From the NCBI RefSeq assembly GCF_016862195.1, contig NZ_BOMM01000077.1:1-60848 (forward strand): a DNA stretch of 60,848 nucleotides. The letters are read 5' to 3'. The DNA comes from Paractinoplanes ferrugineus. Its GTDB lineage: Bacteria > Actinomycetota > Actinomycetes > Mycobacteriales > Micromonosporaceae. The notes under the pieces were generated by a model that did no database searches, had not been told where the DNA came from, and worked only from the letters and a program-made list of their open reading frames with translations. This document shows, piece by piece, positions 24,273 through 33,019 of the stretch (position 1 is its first letter; each line of letters starts with the position of its first letter). Position numbers and translations under genes: made by a program.

Positions 24273-27197
24273 TTGACGGCGGAGTTCGGTGTGCTCGGCG
24301 CGGTGGAAGCGAAGGTCGCCGGAAAAGCGGTCGATCTCGGACATGCCCGGCAGAGCAGTGTGCTTGCCGTGTTGCTCGTGGAGGCGGGGCGGCCGGTCAC
24401 GGTGGACCAGCTGGTCGACCGGGTCTGGGGCGAGGACGCGCCGCAGCGGGCCACCGCCGCGCTCTACAGCTACCTGTCCCGGCTGCGCCGGGCCGTGGCG
24501 GGGGCGACCGAGGTCGGGATCGAGCGCCGGCCGGGCGGCTATGTGCTGACCGCCGATCCGCTTTCGGTGGATCTGCACCGCTTTCGCAAGCTTGTCACGC
24601 AGGCGCGCTCCACCGAGCCCGATCGGGCCGCCGCCGAACACAGCACGCGGGCCCTTGCCCTGTGGCGGGGCGATCCGTTCGCCGGCCTGGAGACTCCCTG
24701 GCTGTCCGCGATGCGGCAGTCCCTGCTGGACGAGCGGTTCGCCGCCGAACTCGACCACAACGACACGCTGCTGCGGCTCGGCCGGCACAGCGAGTTGCTG
24801 CCCGCGCTGTCCGCCGCGGTGGCCGGGCACCCGCTCGACGAGCGGCTGGCCGAGCAGCTGATGCTCGCCCTCTACCGGTGCGGGCGGCAGGCCGACGCCG
24901 ACGAGCAGTACCGCCGGATCCGCCGCAGCCTCGCCGACGAGCTGGGCAGCGACCCCGGCGCCGGGCTGCGCCGACTGCACGAGCGTATCCTCGCCGCCGA
25001 CCCGGCCCTCGACGTGGCGGTGCCGTCGCCGCCGGTCACCGTGCCGGTGCCGGCGCGGGCGAACGTGCCCGCCCAACTGCCCGCCGACGTGCGCGCGTTC
25101 ACCGGCCGTACGGGGGAGCTCGCCGCCCTCGACCGTTCGCTGGCGCCGGACGGCGACGAGCCCCCACTGACCGTCGTGCTTCTTTCCGGTACGGCCGGGG
25201 TCGGCAAGTCCGCCCTCGCGATCCGCTGGGCGCACCGGGTCCGCGACGCGTTCCCGGACGGCCAGTTGTACGTCAACCTGCGCGGCTACGACTCGGAACA
25301 GCCGGTCGCGGTCGGTGACGCGCTCGCCGGCTTCCTGAGCGCGCTGGGCGTGTCCGGCTCGGCGATCCCGCCCGGCGTCGAGGAACGGGCCGGCCGCTAC
25401 CGCTCCGAGCTGACCGGCCGCCGCATGCTGGTGCTGCTCGACAACGCGTCCTCGGTGGAGCAGGTGCGGCCGCTGCTGCCCGGCACCGGCTCCTGCCTGG
25501 TGCTGATCACCAGCCGCGACTCGCTGCCCGGCATGGTGGCGATCCACGGTGCGGAGCGGGTCAACCTGGATCTGCTGCCGCTCGGCGACGCGGTGGCGCT
25601 GCTCGGCCGGCTGATCGGCGGCCGGGTCGCCCGCGAACCGGCGGTCGCCGCGGACCTGGCCGCGGCCTGCGCCCGGTTGCCGCTGGCGCTGCGGATCGCC
25701 GCCGAGCTGGCCGCCGCCCGCACCGACGTCACCCTCGCCGAGCTGGTCGAGGAGCTGGGTGACCACCGGCTGCGGCTCGACCTGCTCGACGCGGGCGACC
25801 CGCGGGCCGAGGTCCGGGCGGTGTTCAGCTGGTCCTACCAGAACCTGCCGGCCGACGCGGCGCGGATGTTCCGGCTGCTCGGCCTGCATCCGGGCGACAG
25901 TGTGCACGTCGACGCGGTGGCCGCGCTGACCGGCAGCGGCGCCGGCGAGGCCCGGCGGCTGCTGGGCGTGCTGGTGCGGGCCAGCCTGGTGCAGGCGGGC
26001 CGGGGCGGCCGCTACGGCATGCACGATCTACTGCGGGCGTACGCCGCGGAACTCGCCGCCGAGCACGATCCCGAACCGGCGCGCCGGGCCGCGCTGACCC
26101 GCCTGTTCGAGCACTACCTGGCCGGGTCGGTGGCGGCGATGAACATCCTCTACCCGGACCGGGAACCGGCCGCCGGCGATCCGGAGGCGGCCCGGAACTG
26201 GATCGAGGCGGAACGGCCCAACCTGGCCGCGACCTGCACGTACGGGGCCGCGCACGGCTGGCATCGACTGGCCGTGGAGCTGGCCGGCACGCTGTTCCGC
26301 TATCTCGACGCGGGCGGCCCGGTGGCCGAGGCGGCCACCGTCACCGCCGCGGCCGTGGCGGCCGCGGTGGCCCTGGGCGACCGGCCGGCGCAGGCTCGCG
26401 CACTGTCCGATCTGGGCCGGTTGCACCGTCGGCAGGGCCGGCTGGACGAAGCGGCCCGGACCTACCGCCAGGCCCTGGATCTTTACGCCGACCTGGGCGA
26501 ACGTGCCGCCGAGGCGGTGGCGCTGCGCAACCTCGGCAGCGTGCACTGGCGGTTGGGGGACTATCGGCGGGCGGCCGAGCACTACCGCCGGGCCGAGGAG
26601 CACTACCGGCAGCTCGGCGACGACAGCGGGCAGGCCGACGCGTCGGTGCGGCTCGGCCTGGTGGACGCCCGGCTCGGCGACGAGGCGCAGGCGGCGGCGC
26701 GGCTCCGGTCGGCGCTGGAGCTCTACACGGGGCTGGGGGACCGGTTCAGTGAGGCGTACGTCATCTCGCTGCTCGCCCGGCTCTCGCAGAAGCCGGCGGA
26801 TCTCGCGGCGGCCGCCGATCACCTGGAACACAGCCTGGCCGCCGTGCGCCAGGCCGGGGACCGCACCGCCGAGGCCTACGTGCTGACCGATCTCGCCGCG
26901 GTGTACGCCCGGGACCACCGGCTGGCCGAGGCGGCGGATCTGCTGCGCCGCGCCCTGGTGCTGCTGCGCCGGATCGGGGACCGGGCCAGTGAGGCGGAGG
27001 CGCTCAACGATCTCGGCGAGGTGCTGGGGGCCGCCGGCGACGGGGCCGGGGCGCGCGCCCAGCATGAGCAGGCGCTGATTCTGGCGGGGGAGATCGGCGA
27101 CCGTTACGAGCAGGCCCGCGCGCATGACGGCCTGGGTGCGGACCACGCCCGGCGGCTGTTCGCCGACCTGGCGGTCCCGGCCGCGGCGGGCTGGTGA
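24273..27197 (+). CDS. AfsR/SARP-type regulator with NB-ARC and TPR domains
   Basis: A protein of 974 residues. Order: OmpR-type winged-helix DNA-binding domain (1-90), bacterial transcriptional activator domain (95-245), NB-ARC ATPase (about 285-560; Walker A GTAGVGKS, Walker B MLVLLDN), then TPR repeats (about 670-960, for example LSDLGRLHRRQGRLDEAARTY). This is the AfsR layout; family members activate secondary-metabolite or morphogenesis genes after ATP-driven switching. TTG24273 follows GGAGG by 4 nt and gives the usual SARP start. The long upstream frame starting at 24201 has no homology or good site. Its targets are unknown; the PKS lies 7 kb away but in its own unit. Confidence 0.85.
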   Translation: MTAEFGVLGAVEAKVAGKAVDLGHARQSSVLAVLLVEAGRPVTVDQLVDRVWGEDAPQRATAALYSYLSRLRRAVAGATEVGIERRPGGYVLTADPLSVDLHRFRKLVTQARSTEPDRAAAEHSTRALALWRGDPFAGLETPWLSAMRQSLLDERFAAELDHNDTLLRLGRHSELLPALSAAVAGHPLDERLAEQLMLALYRCGRQADADEQYRRIRRSLADELGSDPGAGLRRLHERILAADPALDVAVPSPPVTVPVPARANVPAQLPADVRAFTGRTGELAALDRSLAPDGDEPPLTVVLLSGTAGVGKSALAIRWAHRVRDAFPDGQLYVNLRGYDSEQPVAVGDALAGFLSALGVSGSAIPPGVEERAGRYRSELTGRRMLVLLDNASSVEQVRPLLPGTGSCLVLITSRDSLPGMVAIHGAERVNLDLLPLGDAVALLGRLIGGRVAREPAVAADLAAACARLPLALRIAAELAAARTDVTLAELVEELGDHRLRLDLLDAGDPRAEVRAVFSWSYQNLPADAARMFRLLGLHPGDSVHVDAVAALTGSGAGEARRLLGVLVRASLVQAGRGGRYGMHDLLRAYAAELAAEHDPEPARRAALTRLFEHYLAGSVAAMNILYPDREPAAGDPEAARNWIEAERPNLAATCTYGAAHGWHRLAVELAGTLFRYLDAGGPVAEAATVTAAAVAAAVALGDRPAQARALSDLGRLHRRQGRLDEAARTYRQALDLYADLGERAAEAVALRNLGSVHWRLGDYRRAAEHYRRAEEHYRQLGDDSGQADASVRLGLVDARLGDEAQAAARLRSALELYTGLGDRFSEAYVISLLARLSQKPADLAAAADHLEHSLAAVRQAGDRTAEAYVLTDLAAVYARDHRLAEAADLLRRALVLLRRIGDRASEAEALNDLGEVLGAAGDGAGARAQHEQALILAGEIGDRYEQARAHDGLGADHARRLFADLAVPAAAGW

Positions 27198-27223
27198 GCG
27201 GGGCCGGTGATTAGGGGCGGTGA

Positions 27224-27694
27224 TCAGGGGCGGGTGACTCCGCTGATCCACAGCACGGTGATCGGGCGGCCCTGCTTGCGGGCGTAGCTCACCACGTCGG
27301 CGGTTCCGCCCAGGCCCCGGGCCGGGAGGCCGTCCCACACCGCGAAGAGGTGGTCGCAACTGTCCACGAGGGCGTGGCCGGCGGCGAGGTAGGCCTGGTC
27401 GCTGGGCTCCGGATAGGGCAGCGTGGTCACTTTCCGGGCGGCGCGGCGCAGGTCCTCGAACCGGGACCGGCTCTCGTCGGCCAGCAGCGAGCCGGCGTAG
27501 CCCTCGCAGGGCACGATCGCCTCCAGGGTGCCACCGGCCGCCAGCACGTGGCTGGCGAACAGTTGGTCGGCGCCGTCGGCGAGGCTCGACACCCCGTGCA
27601 GGCCCGCGCTGGGCAGCACCCGGTCCCAGTGCCGGACCGCGCGATCGGCGATGCGCGGCGGCAGAACCCGATGACCTGTGACACCGAACCGCAC
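27224..27694 (-). CDS. SLOG-superfamily nucleotide-sensor protein
   Basis: A protein of 156 residues with a Rossmann-like SLOG fold: RFGVTGHRVLP at the N-terminus, SSLADGADQLFASHVLAAGG, VPCEGY, and GLGGTADVVSYARKQGRPI near the end. SLOG proteins bind nucleotide-derived ligands, and some act as sensors or effectors in anti-phage systems. I chose GTG27694 with a GGAGG site 5 nt upstream; a longer frame to 27784 has no site. It is divergent from the TIR-WD40 gene, sharing a 129-bp gap, which suggests joint regulation and perhaps joint function. Confidence 0.75.
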   Translation of the reverse strand: MRFGVTGHRVLPPRIADRAVRHWDRVLPSAGLHGVSSLADGADQLFASHVLAAGGTLEAIVPCEGYAGSLLADESRSRFEDLRRAARKVTTLPYPEPSDQAYLAAGHALVDSCDHLFAVWDGLPARGLGGTADVVSYARKQGRPITVLWISGVTRP

Positions 27695-27823
27695 ATCGAC
27701 CTCCGTACCCGGGCTCGTCAAGGTGACGATGCCCGGAGACGATACGATCTCTCGCCTTTGCGTGTGAGCCGGAGGCATGCACAATCTGTGGTCGCAGTAC
27801 GTGCCGTCTAGCGGGGGAACTCA

Positions 27824-30800
27824 ATGACCTTCGATGGGTTCATTTCGTACAGTCATGCTGCCGACGGTCGGCTCGCGCCCGCCGTGCAGCGTGGTCTGCA
27901 CCGTCTGGGCAAGCCCTGGCATCGACGTCGCGCGCTGTGGATCTTCCGGGACCAGACCGGTCTGGCGGTGACGCCGGGGCTGTGGTCGTCCATCCAGACC
28001 GCCCTCGACGGCTCCCAGTACTTCGTGCTGATGGCCTCGCCGGAGGCGGCCGGCTCGCCGTGGGTCAACCGGGAGATCGAGCACTGGATCGCCACCAAGA
28101 CGGCGGAGCGCATCCTGCCGGTGGTGACCGACGGCGAATGGGCGTGGGACGCCGAACGCGGCGACTTCGCCGAGAATTCGACGGCGGTGCCGGCCGCGCT
28201 GCGTGGGGTGTTCACCGAGGAGCCGTTCTTCCTCGACCTGCGCTGGGCCCGCGGCAGCGAGCACCTGAGCCTGCACCACTCCCGGTTCCGCGACGCGATC
28301 GCGCAGCTCGCGGCCCCGATGCACGGACTGAGCAAGGACGAGCTCGAGGGTGAGGACGTCCGCCAGCACCGCCGGGCCAAGCGGCTGCGGTCCGGCGCGG
28401 TGGCCACACTGGTCGTACTCGCCCTGATCGCGTCCTTGACCGGATTGTCGGCGGTACGCAACGCCGACCGGGCCAAGACGGCGGCGGCCGAGGCCCTGCG
28501 CCAGACCCAGGTGGCCAACGAGCAGCGGGACAGCGCCAAACGCTCGGCCGAGGACGCCCGCGTCCAGCAGCAACTGGCCCGGCAGCAGCAGGACCGCGCG
28601 ACCCGGGCGGCGGCCGACGCCAAACAGGCCGAGCGGCAGGCGCAGGCCCAGCAGGCGCTCGCCGACCAGGCGGCGGCCGACGCGAAACGCCAGCGCAAGC
28701 TGGCCGACCAGGCCACCGAGCGCAAGCAGGAACAGCAGCAGCTGGCCCGGGAGGCGGCCGAGCGGGCGCGGTCGGCGCAGAAGGAGGCCGACCGGCTGGC
28801 GGCCGTCGCGGCCGACAAGCAGCGGATCGCCAAGGAGGCCGCCGCGCAGGCCGACAAGCAGCTGCGCATCGCGGTCAGCCGGCGACTGATCAATCAGGCC
28901 GGGACGACGGTGGCCGACGACCCGAGGACCGCCCTGATGCTCGGGGCGGCGGCGCAGACGATCAACCCGGACGCGACCACTCGCGGCCAGCTGTCCGGCC
29001 TGCTCACCGCGACCAGCTTCGTCGGCTCGATCGACGGCCTGGGCCGTACGGTGGCCGGGCCGGCCGGCCTCCTGGCCGGGGTCGGCGGCGACGGCCTCGT
29101 GCAGCTGTGGGACGTGGCCGACCCGCGCAAGCCGTTCCGGCTCGCCGTGCTCGGCGACAAGACCGCCGACACCCCGGCGTTCAGCCCGGACGGGCGGACC
29201 GTGGCCTTCATCAACACCGACGACCTGGCGGTCCTGTGGAACATCGCGGACCGGTCGCACCCGTCCCGCATCGCGGTGCTGCCCGACGAGGACACCGTCA
29301 CCGCCACCGCCTTCACCCCGGACGGGGCCACATACATCACCGCCGACTGGGGCGGCAACATCGATCTGTACGACATCACCGACCGGATGCACCCCGAACA
29401 GATCAGCACCAAGCGGGCCTTCCCCAACCACCGGGTCGACGAGATGGCGGTCAGCTCGCGGGGGCTGCTCATCGTGGTCCAGCAGATCTACACCTCGCAC
29501 ATCGACGTGTCCGATCCGTACTTCCCGGTCAACGCGCCGGTGGTGATGGGCTACCCCGGTGGGGCGATGACGTTCACCCGGGACGGGACGCTCCTGGCCG
29601 TCGCGGGTGCCGGCGCCTCGGTGAGCCTCTACGACGCGACCGCGACGGTCCCCTGGACCGAGGCCGACCTCATGCGGGCCCCCGTGGCCACCGCGCCTCC
29701 GCCGACGACCACCGCCCCCACTCCCACGAGCACCGTGGTGCGCACGCCGCCGGGTCCGGTGCCGACCCTCGAGCCGGACTACGCGCCGTACGACACCTTC
29801 AACGGCCTGGGCGACGGCATCCGCTCGGTGGCGTTCAGCCCGGACGGAACCATGGTGGCCGCCGCCGACAGCAACGGCACGGCGAAGGTGTGGAACCTGC
29901 TGCATCCCGCGGCGGCCAACACCATGCAGGCCCGCGGCCCGATCCGCACGGTGTCCTTCGATCCGACCGGCAAGATGCTGATCACCGGCGACGACTCGGG
30001 CACGACGACCATCTGGAACGTACGGCCGCCCGGCGCCCCGGACTCGCTCGCCACCCTCACCGTCCCGGACGGCAAGGCGCGGGCCACCGCCTTCCGCCCG
30101 GACGGCCGCTCCCTGCTGGTCGCCCGGTCGGGTGGCAAGGCGAGCATGTGGAACACCACCGACCCGGCCCGGCCGGTGCGCGGCGACGACCTGACGCTGC
30201 GCGGCGCGGCGGTCGGCGCGGTGGCGTTCAGCGCGGACAACAGCGTGGTGGCGACCATCGCCACCGCCGACGGTGCGCTCACGGTGTCCGACACCCGGGG
30301 GGCGGGCCGGGCGACGACGCTGGCCACCCTGCCGAACGGGGGCGGGCTGCAGTTCAGCCCGGACGCTCGGACGCTCGCGGTGTTCGCCGACAACAGCACG
30401 CTGATGCTGTGGGACTTGGCCGACCGCGCCCGGCCCACGCTGCTCGCCAGGCTGACCGGGGCCGCGTTCAACATGCGGGCGGCGTTCAGCCCGGACGGGC
30501 GCACGCTGGCCACCACCGGCAGCGACAGCACCATCACGCTGTGGAACGTGGCCAACCGGGCCGCCCCCGCCCGGCTGGCCACCATCGCCGGTCTCAGCGG
30601 CCCGGCGAACGCGCTCGCCTTCCGCCCCGGTGGGCGTTACCTGGCCAGCGGTGACTCGGACAGCAAGGTGGTGATGTGGAACGTCGCCGATCCGGCCCGC
30701 CCGCTCCGCCTCGGCACGATGCTCGGCCAGGCGAGCTCGGTGAATGCGGTGGCATTCAGCGCCGACGGCCGCACTCTGGTGACCGGTGACGCGCAGGGCG

Positions 30801-31093
30801 AGTCCATCCTGTGGGACACCACCGTCCCCGACGGGCCGGTCCTGCTGTCCCGGACCCGGACCAACTCCATCTACCCGGTGATCGGGTCGGCGTTCCGGCC
30901 CGACGGCGACACGATGGCGGTCACCATCCAGCCGAACACCTCGTCCGCGACGGTGACGCTGTGGAGCGTCAAGAACCTGAACGCCCTGCGGGCCGACCCG
31001 GGCAAGTTCGCCTGCACCGTCACCGGTCGCGGACTGACCAAGGACGAATGGGCCCGCTACGTCCCGGACCTCGGTTACCGGAAGACCTGCTGA
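27824..31093 (+). CDS. TIR-transmembrane-coiled-coil-WD40 protein
   Basis: A protein of 1089 residues. Residues 1-165 form a TIR domain (FDGFISYSHAAD; SPWVNREIEHW with Glu84 at the position of the NADase Glu). A basic stretch (180-189) precedes one membrane helix (189-211). A long Ala/Gln/Arg coiled coil covers 212-350, then a linker typical of STAND/TIR proteins and two WD40 propellers (about 400-615 and 655-1070) separated by a Pro/Thr-rich segment at 622-650. The positive-inside rule puts TIR in the cytosol and the propellers outside, if the helix is truly spanning. GGGGAA precedes the ATG. A role in defence or cell-surface signalling is inference. Confidence 0.85.
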   Translation: MTFDGFISYSHAADGRLAPAVQRGLHRLGKPWHRRRALWIFRDQTGLAVTPGLWSSIQTALDGSQYFVLMASPEAAGSPWVNREIEHWIATKTAERILPVVTDGEWAWDAERGDFAENSTAVPAALRGVFTEEPFFLDLRWARGSEHLSLHHSRFRDAIAQLAAPMHGLSKDELEGEDVRQHRRAKRLRSGAVATLVVLALIASLTGLSAVRNADRAKTAAAEALRQTQVANEQRDSAKRSAEDARVQQQLARQQQDRATRAAADAKQAERQAQAQQALADQAAADAKRQRKLADQATERKQEQQQLAREAAERARSAQKEADRLAAVAADKQRIAKEAAAQADKQLRIAVSRRLINQAGTTVADDPRTALMLGAAAQTINPDATTRGQLSGLLTATSFVGSIDGLGRTVAGPAGLLAGVGGDGLVQLWDVADPRKPFRLAVLGDKTADTPAFSPDGRTVAFINTDDLAVLWNIADRSHPSRIAVLPDEDTVTATAFTPDGATYITADWGGNIDLYDITDRMHPEQISTKRAFPNHRVDEMAVSSRGLLIVVQQIYTSHIDVSDPYFPVNAPVVMGYPGGAMTFTRDGTLLAVAGAGASVSLYDATATVPWTEADLMRAPVATAPPPTTTAPTPTSTVVRTPPGPVPTLEPDYAPYDTFNGLGDGIRSVAFSPDGTMVAAADSNGTAKVWNLLHPAAANTMQARGPIRTVSFDPTGKMLITGDDSGTTTIWNVRPPGAPDSLATLTVPDGKARATAFRPDGRSLLVARSGGKASMWNTTDPARPVRGDDLTLRGAAVGAVAFSADNSVVATIATADGALTVSDTRGAGRATTLATLPNGGGLQFSPDARTLAVFADNSTLMLWDLADRARPTLLARLTGAAFNMRAAFSPDGRTLATTGSDSTITLWNVANRAAPARLATIAGLSGPANALAFRPGGRYLASGDSDSKVVMWNVADPARPLRLGTMLGQASSVNAVAFSADGRTLVTGDAQGESILWDTTVPDGPVLLSRTRTNSIYPVIGSAFRPDGDTMAVTIQPNTSSATVTLWSVKNLNALRADPGKFACTVTGRGLTKDEWARYVPDLGYRKTC

Positions 31094-31120
31094 CCGGGCG
31101 GCACCCCGGCACCGGTCAGC
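31089..31120. terminator. Bidirectional terminator between convergent genes
   Basis: GCTGACCGG (31089-31097) and CCGGTCAGC (31112-31120) are perfect 9-bp arms. Each arm contains the stop codon of one flanking gene (TGA of the TIR-WD40 gene and, on the other strand, TGA of the DHFR-like gene). Confidence 0.6.
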
Positions 31121-31694
31121 GGCGCACCGGATAACGCAGGTGAAGCACCCGGGTGCCGGCCACCACGTCCGGGTCGGCCAGCAGGTGCTGCGCGTCGACC
31201 GACCCGAAGTAGCGCTTGCCGGACCCGAACACCACCGGCACGACGTCCATCCGCACCTCGTCGACCAGGCCCGCGGCAAGCACCTGGCCACCGACGTCAC
31301 CGGCGGCGACCTCGACCGTACGGTCGCCGGCGAGCTCGCGGGCCTTGGCCACGGCCGCCTCGACGCCGTCGACGAAGTGGAACGGCGCCCCGGGGTCCCA
31401 GCCCTCGGGTGGCGGCCGATGGGTCACGACGACCACGTGGTCGATCGCGCCCGGCGGCTTGCCGTCCCAGCCGTCGGTCAGGTCGAAGACGTGGCGGCCG
31501 ACGACGGTCACCCCGATCTGGTCCCAGTACGCCCGGGTGTAGTCGTAGGACGTCTGCGAGACCTTCAGCACCCCGCTGTCGTCCAGCGGGACGTCACCGC
31601 CGGTCAACCAGTCGAACAGCGGTCCGGGCTGATCGTTCTCGTCGGCGACGAAGCCGTCCACCGACACCGAGCTGTACATGACCACCTTGCCCAC
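31116..31694 (-). CDS. RibD-C/DHFR-like reductase
   Basis: A protein of 192 residues of the dihydrofolate-reductase-like RibD C-terminal class: MYSSVSVDGFVADENDQPG, VVGRHVFDLTDGWDG and GDVGGQVLAAGLVDEV, with a NADPH-binding core. Family members are NADPH-dependent reductases of unknown physiological substrate. GTG31694 follows GGAGGA by 6 nt. The next gene on the same strand, 64 bp upstream, is an AraC regulator that could control it. Confidence 0.82.
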   Translation of the reverse strand: MGKVVMYSSVSVDGFVADENDQPGPLFDWLTGGDVPLDDSGVLKVSQTSYDYTRAYWDQIGVTVVGRHVFDLTDGWDGKPPGAIDHVVVVTHRPPPEGWDPGAPFHFVDGVEAAVAKARELAGDRTVEVAAGDVGGQVLAAGLVDEVRMDVVPVVFGSGKRYFGSVDAQHLLADPDVVAGTRVLHLRYPVRR

Positions 31695-31758
31695 GAGCTC
31701 TCCTCCGAATCGGGTGGCCCCAAATTAGCGTGGTGCGAGGCGGTTCTCTTGTAAGAAA

Positions 31759-32598
31759 TCAATCGGCCGGCAGCGGCCAGCCGTCCATCACGTGGCCCGG
31801 ATGCTCCCGCCGGAACCGCTGCCGGACCTCGACGTAGCGGGTCGGGGTGAGCCCGGTGAACGCCCGGAAGTCGTGACCGAAGTGGGCCTGGTCGAAGTAG
31901 CCCGCGGCGCCGGCGAGGCCGCCCCAGTCGACCGGGCCGGCCGGGTCGATGGTCAACACGGCGGTGGTGAAGCGGTGGGTGCGGGCCAGCCGCTTCGGCG
32001 TGACGCCGATGAGCTCCTTGAACCGCCGCGCCAGGTGAGTGCTGCTGACGCCGGCCGCCGCACTCAGGTCGCCGATCGGCACCGCACCGCCGGTCGCCGC
32101 GATGAGGCCGCTCATCCGGCGGACCAGCCCCAGGCCGGCGGTCTCGCGCAGCCGCCGGATCAGTTCGTCCTCGAGCAGCGTCAGCATCTCGTGCGGTGCG
32201 CCCGCCGAGGCCAGCCGGTCCCGCAGGGCGGCGACGGCGGGCCGGCCCCAGACCTGCTCCACCGGCACCGGCCGGTCACACAGCTCGGCCGCGGGCATCG
32301 GCAGGAACGGCGCCGGCCCCCACGGCTTGAAATGCACGCCGACGGACCGGGTCCCGGGTGGGTAGCCGAACTCCCACGCCTCGGTGGGCACGGTGACGAC
32401 GCAACCGTCGGCGTAGTCGACCGGCGCCCGGTCGGTGCCGGTGCGGATGCGAAACGGCGGCCCGAGGTTGACGATGAGCAACGCCGCCGGACTCGCCGGC
32501 AGCGTCAGCCGGGCGTACGGCGGTGCGCCGGCCAGGTAGTAGAGGTCGTCGATCAGCCCGGCCAGCGGCGGTCGCGGCGCTCTGGACAGGTATTCCAC
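31759..32598 (-). CDS. AraC-family transcriptional regulator
   Basis: A protein of 279 residues. The N-terminal ~150 residues are a sensor half (DUF6597-like, PVDYADGCVVTVPTEAWEFGYPPG). The C-terminal AraC DNA-binding domain has two helix-turn-helices (IGDLSAAAGVSSTHLARRFKE and GLAGAAGYFDQAHFGHDFRA). GTG32598 has no ribosome binding site; CATGCT lies 6 nt before it, so a leaderless transcript is possible. Confidence 0.8.
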   Translation of the reverse strand: MEYLSRAPRPPLAGLIDDLYYLAGAPPYARLTLPASPAALLIVNLGPPFRIRTGTDRAPVDYADGCVVTVPTEAWEFGYPPGTRSVGVHFKPWGPAPFLPMPAAELCDRPVPVEQVWGRPAVAALRDRLASAGAPHEMLTLLEDELIRRLRETAGLGLVRRMSGLIAATGGAVPIGDLSAAAGVSSTHLARRFKELIGVTPKRLARTHRFTTAVLTIDPAGPVDWGGLAGAAGYFDQAHFGHDFRAFTGLTPTRYVEVRQRFRREHPGHVMDGWPLPAD

Positions 32599-32625
32599 GC
32601 GCCCAGCATGACCGGTCGGGGCGCG

Positions 32626-33018
32626 CTAGGGCCGCAAGCCGGCGAAGAAGCGGGTCAGGGCGGCCGCGTCGGTGCGCGACTCCGGCGGCAGGGGGGTGGG
32701 CGTCGGGTTGTCCTCGCGCATGGCGAAGACCGGGGCGGCCGGCGGAAGCAGGGCGAGGAACCACAGCATGGTGTCGGCCCACAGCTCGGCGGAGCCGTCG
32801 CTCAGGGCCAGCACACCGGTCTCGGAATAGCTGCCGCCGTGGGTGTCGCCGTCGGCCAGGGGGATCTCGAAGTCCAGGGCCATCGCCGAGGTGACCCGGG
32901 ACTCGGTGAGGCGCAGCGGGGCGTCGGGGTAGCGCTCGCGCAGCCTGGTCCGCAACGTCGTGGCCGGCAGAGGCCACGCGTGCCCGGGCGGGGCGCCGAG
33001 GAAGAGGCCGTCGTCCAT
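32626..33018 (-). CDS. Probable immunity protein for the adjacent toxin
   Basis: A protein of 130 residues with no signal peptide or membrane segment, acidic and Trp/Phe-containing (DTMLWFLALLPPAAPVFAMREDN). I do not recognise a family. Its ATG starts 1 bp after the toxin stop codon, so the two are translated together. The placement after a polymorphic toxin is the only evidence for an immunity role. Confidence 0.55.
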   Translation of the reverse strand: MDDGLFLGAPPGHAWPLPATTLRTRLRERYPDAPLRLTESRVTSAMALDFEIPLADGDTHGGSYSETGVLALSDGSAELWADTMLWFLALLPPAAPVFAMREDNPTPTPLPPESRTDAAALTRFFAGLRP

Positions 33019-33019
33019 G

